A stretch of DNA of 9,149 nt, taken from NCBI GenBank assembly GCA_964460035.1, contig CAYWPG010000060.1, forward strand, positions 1-9,149. The letters are read 5' to 3'. The notes under the pieces were generated by a model. That model had not been told where the DNA came from. It saw only the letters and a program-made list of their open reading frames with translations, and searched no databases. The translations under genes were made by a program, and so were the position numbers. This DNA is from CAYWPG01 sp964460035 (GTDB taxonomy: Bacteria > Pseudomonadota > Gammaproteobacteria > Nitrococcales > AK92). Positions 6,240 through 9,149 of this stretch are shown here, in pieces. Every line of letters starts with the position of its first letter. The stretch's first letter is position 1.

Positions 6240-6670
6240 TCGGCCCTAACCATCGAAATAAAAGCCTGTGCGTCGAACTTCGAAGAGCATGACCGCATAG
6301 CGGCGAGGGTGGCCGATGGTTTGCCGGTGCGGCTTGAGCAGACAGACACTTTTTTCGAGGTGCCGCATGGGCGGCTAAAGCCAGAGAGTTTGGAAACGGT
6401 ACGGCCGAGCGGATTTCTGCGGTCCTAAACCATCGACCTATATCCGTTCCGTTACTCAGGAGCCGCGGTCCCTCAAAGTTGTGCTGACAAGCGCGCTGGG
6501 CGTGGGCGGTGGCGCTTGGTCCCGATGAGACCGAGGAGAGCGGCGTAACCCTTGCGCGACTGCTGATGGCAGAGCTTGGCATCCGGCCGGCCGACTTGAT
6601 CGCCGAGGCCTATGTAGATTTGTTGATCCGCGGTATCCCCAATACTGACCCCGAGACGAGAGATCGGTAA
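6240..6670 (+). pseudogene. CYTH-domain protein (class IV adenylate cyclase/CyaB-like), decayed
   Basis: From 6252 one frame reads IEIKACASNFEEHDRIAARV then ADGLPVRLEQTDTFFEVPHG and GRLK. This is the N-terminal half of CYTH proteins, with the ExK-type EIK strand and the QxDTFF...GRLKLR signature. After GRLK (6380) the frame shifts: FGNGTAE at 6389, then YIRSVTQEPRSLKVVLTSAL at 6439-6498, then VALGPDETEESGVTLARLLM, AELGIRPADLIAEAYVDLL to the TAA at 6668-6670. The segment expected between ALG and LGP (the K/R-rich and RxxLD...EFLE strands, about 35-40 residues) is missing. The start is also gone: where an ATG-GCC-CGT-AAC start is expected the sequence is TCGGCCCTAACC after AGGGGG. Intact relatives act on triphosphates such as ATP; this copy cannot be functional. 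Confidence 0.72.
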
Positions 6671-7034
6671 CCCGATTCGACTGGCTCTTCTCGTGCTGAG
6701 CACGGGGATAAGGCGCAAGGCGGCGGCTTGGCGGGGAGTGCATTGATGTCCATATTCCAGGGTTTGAGGAGGCCTGGAATTCGGTGTGGAGCCAGAGGCA
6801 ATCGGCCTCCCGTCGCTCCTGTTCGGATTGGACTACGTGGGCTCATTCCAGACTAAGGAGCGGGCCGGATTGTCGGCAGATGGCCGCGGGATGCACGGCA
6901 CTTAGCCGCTGATGGCGGCAGGTTACATGACGCCGGATATCGGCACTGCGTAACTCGCGGTTGCAATCCGAGCTTCATCTGTTCACCCTAAAAAAACGAC
7001 CTATCGAGGAGAGAAGCTTGCCGAGGAGACAGGT
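6671..7034. other. Gene debris and upstream region of the ehu operon
   Basis: No intact gene. One plus-strand frame from about 6770 to 6903 reads GVEPEAIGLPSLLFGLDYVG then SFQTKERAGL, and an adjoining frame gives IDVHIPGFEEAWNSVW. Together they look like the worn end of a protein, but I cannot name the family. The right part (6950-7034) should hold the ehuB promoter; I see no clear -35/-10 pair. GAGGAG at 7023-7028 is the ehuB ribosome site, with another GAGGAG about 20 bases earlier. Confidence 0.4.
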
Positions 7035-7901
7035 GTGAACCCAACTCCCTATCGCGCTTTGCGCGTAGCTATGGCGCTGATACTGGGCGCTATGCTGATA
7101 GCCCCAGCCGGCGCCGCCACTCTGGACCAAATCCGCCAACGCGGCACGGTGCGTATCGCCGTCGCCAACGAGATCCCCTACGGTTTTCTGGACTTCAGCG
7201 GCAACGCGCAGGGTGCCGGCCCGGAAGTGGCCACTGCCGTGCTCGAACGGATGGGCCTGGAACGTATTGAGTGGATCGCCACGGCTTTCAGCTCGCTGAT
7301 TCCAGGGCTCAAAGCCGACCGGTTCGATATGGTGGCCGCCGAGATGGCCATCCTGCCCCAGCGCTGCCGCGAGGTGGCCTTCTCTACGCCCAATTCTAGT
7401 TACGGCGAGGGGCTGTTGGTCGCCGCTGGCAACCCCAAGAACATCCACAACTACCGGGCTTTCGCCGAACGCGAGGATCTGACCGTTGCCATCATGGCCG
7501 GGGCCGATCAGCTGGAAATGCTGCAGGCGCTTGGGGTGCCGCAGCAGCGTATGGTGATGATAGGCGCCAATGCCGATGCCATCGCCGCAGTCAGCAGCGG
7601 TCGCGCCGATGCATACGCCGCTACCGGTCTGACGGTGGCCGATCTGGCGGGCAAGAGCGATCGCGTGGAAGCGGTGCAGGACTTTGAAGACCCAGTGATC
7701 GATGGGGAGACCGTACGCAGCTGGGGCGCTTTCGCTTTCAACGCTGCCTCCACTGACTTCCGCGAAGCCTTCGATGCCGCGCTGGCCGAGTTCAAGCAGA
7801 CCGAGGAGTGGCGTGCGATCCTCGAGCGACATGGCTTCAACGAGACTGACCTCGAAGCCTCCTTCGCGCGCAGCACCGAGGAGCTCTGCGCGGTCGAGTA
7901 G
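7035..7901 (+). CDS. ehuB: Ectoine/hydroxyectoine-type ABC transporter, periplasmic binding protein EhuB
   Basis: A 288-residue periplasmic solute-binding protein of the polar amino acid/ectoine (SBP_bac_3) family. Residues 1-28 are a signal peptide: RALR, hydrophobic core VAMALILGAMLIA, cleavage near PAGAA. The mature part starts TLDQIRQRGTVRIAVANEIP and keeps LIPGLKADRFDMVAAEM, PQRC (108-111), a GNPKN(I/L)H-type hinge, VIDGETVRSWGAFAFN and a terminal LCAVE whose C285 may pair with C111. These match EhuB proteins that capture ectoines for import. Set beside Sinorhizobium EhuB from memory, ligand residues fall at E46, Y49 and F85, but the third aromatic position is A105, so ligand choice may differ. 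The GTG start has GAGGAG seven bases upstream. First gene of ehuBCD. Confidence 0.87.
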   Translation: MNPTPYRALRVAMALILGAMLIAPAGAATLDQIRQRGTVRIAVANEIPYGFLDFSGNAQGAGPEVATAVLERMGLERIEWIATAFSSLIPGLKADRFDMVAAEMAILPQRCREVAFSTPNSSYGEGLLVAAGNPKNIHNYRAFAEREDLTVAIMAGADQLEMLQALGVPQQRMVMIGANADAIAAVSSGRADAYAATGLTVADLAGKSDRVEAVQDFEDPVIDGETVRSWGAFAFNAASTDFREAFDAALAEFKQTEEWRAILERHGFNETDLEASFARSTEELCAVE

Positions 7902-7919
7902 GCGGCGCTGCATGCAACG

Positions 7920-8585
7920 ATGAGCTGGCTCGATTATCTGGCTCCAATGCTGCAAGGTGCCTGGGTTACCGTGCAGCTGACGGCCTATTCGACTGTCTTT
8001 GGTGCATTGCTCGCCTTTGCGGCCGGTACCGGCCGGCTGTCACGGCACGCGCCGATCAAAGCCATCTCGGTGGCGTATATCGAGATCTTCCGCGGCACAT
8101 CGCTGCTAGTGCAGATGTTCTGGCTGTTTTATGCGCTGCCGCTAGTGGGGAAGGCGCTGGGTTTCGATGCCCAGCTGCCGCCGATAGTGGCCGGCGTGAT
8201 CGCCCTGTCGGCCAATATCGGCGCTTATGGCGCCGAGGTGGTGCGCGGCGCCATTCAAGCGGTGCCAAGGCCGCAGTACGAAGCGGCGCGGGCGCTCAAC
8301 TTTACCCCGCGGCAGACGCTCTGGCGCATCGCTTTGCCGCAGGCGCTGCCGGAGATGATGCCCGCGTTCGGCAACCTGGCGATCCAAAATCTCAAGGACA
8401 CCGCGCTGGTGTCGCTGATCACCCTTGCCGATCTGGCGCTGATCACCGAGCGCATTCGCAACCTCACCCAGGACAGCACCACGGTCTACACCATGGCACT
8501 GCTGATGTATTTCGGCATGGCGTTGGTGCTAGCGGCGCTGATGAAGCTGCTGGCGGCGCGGGTAGGCGGCTGGAGGGCGCGCTAA
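7920..8585 (+). CDS. ehuC: Ectoine/hydroxyectoine-type ABC transporter permease EhuC
   Basis: A 221-residue inner-membrane permease of the polar amino acid family with about five helices. It has the N-terminal HisM-like pattern (LQGAWVTVQLTAYSTVFGAL), the conserved IEIFRGTSLLVQMFWLFYAL (54-73), and an EAA loop at 121-142 (EAARALNFTPRQTLWRIALP with QA) that docks the ATPase. It should pair with EhuD to form the membrane channel for the EhuB ligand. The ATG at 7920 is 18 bases after the ehuB stop; its ribosome site is weak (GGCGG), suggesting dependence on translation of ehuB. Full length, no lesion. The ectoine assignment rests on the EhuB partner; the sequence alone says polar amino acid-type permease. 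Confidence 0.85.
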   Translation: MSWLDYLAPMLQGAWVTVQLTAYSTVFGALLAFAAGTGRLSRHAPIKAISVAYIEIFRGTSLLVQMFWLFYALPLVGKALGFDAQLPPIVAGVIALSANIGAYGAEVVRGAIQAVPRPQYEAARALNFTPRQTLWRIALPQALPEMMPAFGNLAIQNLKDTALVSLITLADLALITERIRNLTQDSTTVYTMALLMYFGMALVLAALMKLLAARVGGWRAR

Positions 8586-9149
8586 TGCTATTCGGGTTCG
8601 AGTGGGATACCAGCTCCAACTGGGCATTCGCGGTATCGATTTTGCCCATTTTGCTTACCGCGTTGCTCACCACGCTCAAGGCAGCGGCGGCCGGCTTCGC
8701 TCTTGCGCTGGCGTTCGGGTTGGTGCTGGCCGTGCTCAAGGGGGCGCCGCTGCGCGTGGTGCGTTGGCCGGCGGCACTGGTGGTGGAGTTCCTGCGTGAC
8801 ACGCCGCTGCTGATTCAGTTGTTCTTTGTGTTCTACGTGTTGCCGCAGTGGACCGGCTGGGCCATTACTCCCTTCGTGGCCGGGGCGCTGGCGCTGGGGC
8901 TGCAGTACAGTGCCTACTGCGCCGAGGTGTACCGCGGTGGCATCGAAGCGGTACCGCACGGCCAGCGGGAGGCCATTCGGGCGCTCAACCTGAGCCCGAG
9001 GCGTGGGTTTACCCACATCATCCTGCCGCAAGCGGTGCCGCGCGTGATTCCCGCGCTAGGCAACTACGCGGTGTCCATCCTCAAGGACGTGCCCATTCTC
9101 AGCGTGGTGACGGTGCTGGAGATGTTCGGCGCCGCGCGCATCATCGGCG
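8585..9149 (+). CDS. ehuD: Ectoine/hydroxyectoine-type ABC transporter permease EhuD, cut by window end
   Basis: The second permease of the same family, open to the end of the window (188 residues seen; relatives are about 215-220). It opens MLFGFEWDTSSNWAFAVSIL, with LTALLTTLKAAAAGFALALA as helix one, VEFLRDTPLLIQLFFVFYVL (67-86), and an EAA loop at 129-150 (EAIRALNLSPRRGF then THIILPQA). The ATG shares its first base with the last base of the ehuC stop (TAATG), so the two permeases are translationally coupled and made in equal amounts. An ATPase gene (ehuA) is expected just after it but is not seen here. Confidence 0.88.
   Translation, partial: MLFGFEWDTSSNWAFAVSILPILLTALLTTLKAAAAGFALALAFGLVLAVLKGAPLRVVRWPAALVVEFLRDTPLLIQLFFVFYVLPQWTGWAITPFVAGALALGLQYSAYCAEVYRGGIEAVPHGQREAIRALNLSPRRGFTHIILPQAVPRVIPALGNYAVSILKDVPILSVVTVLEMFGAARIIG

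Noticed and set aside
6975..7955. A 326-codon open frame on the minus strand opposite ehuB
   Set aside because: It is the complement of a clear EhuB gene with signal peptide and conserved motifs. High-GC genes commonly leave long open antisense frames, and its translation is H/G/R-rich without family features.

Overview
The window reads as a high-GC gammaproteobacterial chromosome segment, probably from a salt-tolerant Pseudomonas- or Halomonas-like organism. The grounds are its base composition and codon use, an ectoine-type uptake operon, a type I-E-like CRISPR repeat, and one short sequence resembling Pseudomonas REP elements. The genus is inference; there is no rRNA or other marker gene here.

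Layout. (1) 8-1159, minus strand: an intact drug/metabolite-efflux type MFS transporter. (2) 1541-1885, plus strand: a small intact CENP-V/GFA-fold zinc protein. (3) 2244-2385: the two visible ends of a CRISPR array whose interior is replaced by a 100-N assembly gap. There are no cas genes in the window, so the array is orphan here. (4) 2481-3064: a decayed, internally deleted IS110-family (IS1111-like) element, recognisable from a 12-bp inverted repeat at its two ends and the N- and C-terminal scraps of its transposase. (5) 3144-4482: two tightly linked intact genes of unknown function, a soluble protein with LssY_C-like traits and a three-helix membrane protein. (6) 4758-6670: a run of three broken genes: a LysE-family exporter with two +1 shifts, a GNAT acetyltransferase with four small indels, and a CYTH-domain (CyaB-like) protein that lacks a start codon and a central segment. 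(7) 6671-7034: non-coding or further gene debris. (8) 7035-9149: the intact start of an ehuBCD operon for ectoine/hydroxyectoine-type ABC import, with ehuD cut by the window end.

How it fits together. The only clear functional unit is ehuBCD: a periplasmic binding protein and two polar-amino-acid-type permeases, with an ATPase presumably just beyond the window. It would import a compatible solute for osmoprotection or as a nutrient. EhuB carries an unusual substitution at a position expected to be part of the aromatic ligand box. The middle of the window (array gap, IS scar, three broken genes) looks like an accessory region undergoing decay, flanked by healthy genes. Sequencing error must be excluded for the frameshifts, but the lost start and internal deletion in the CYTH gene argue for real decay there.

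I did not find a convincing wholly new defence or regulatory system. The best leads are the orphan I-E-like array with its hidden spacers, the miniature IS1111-like element, and the uncharacterised 3144-4482 gene pair.
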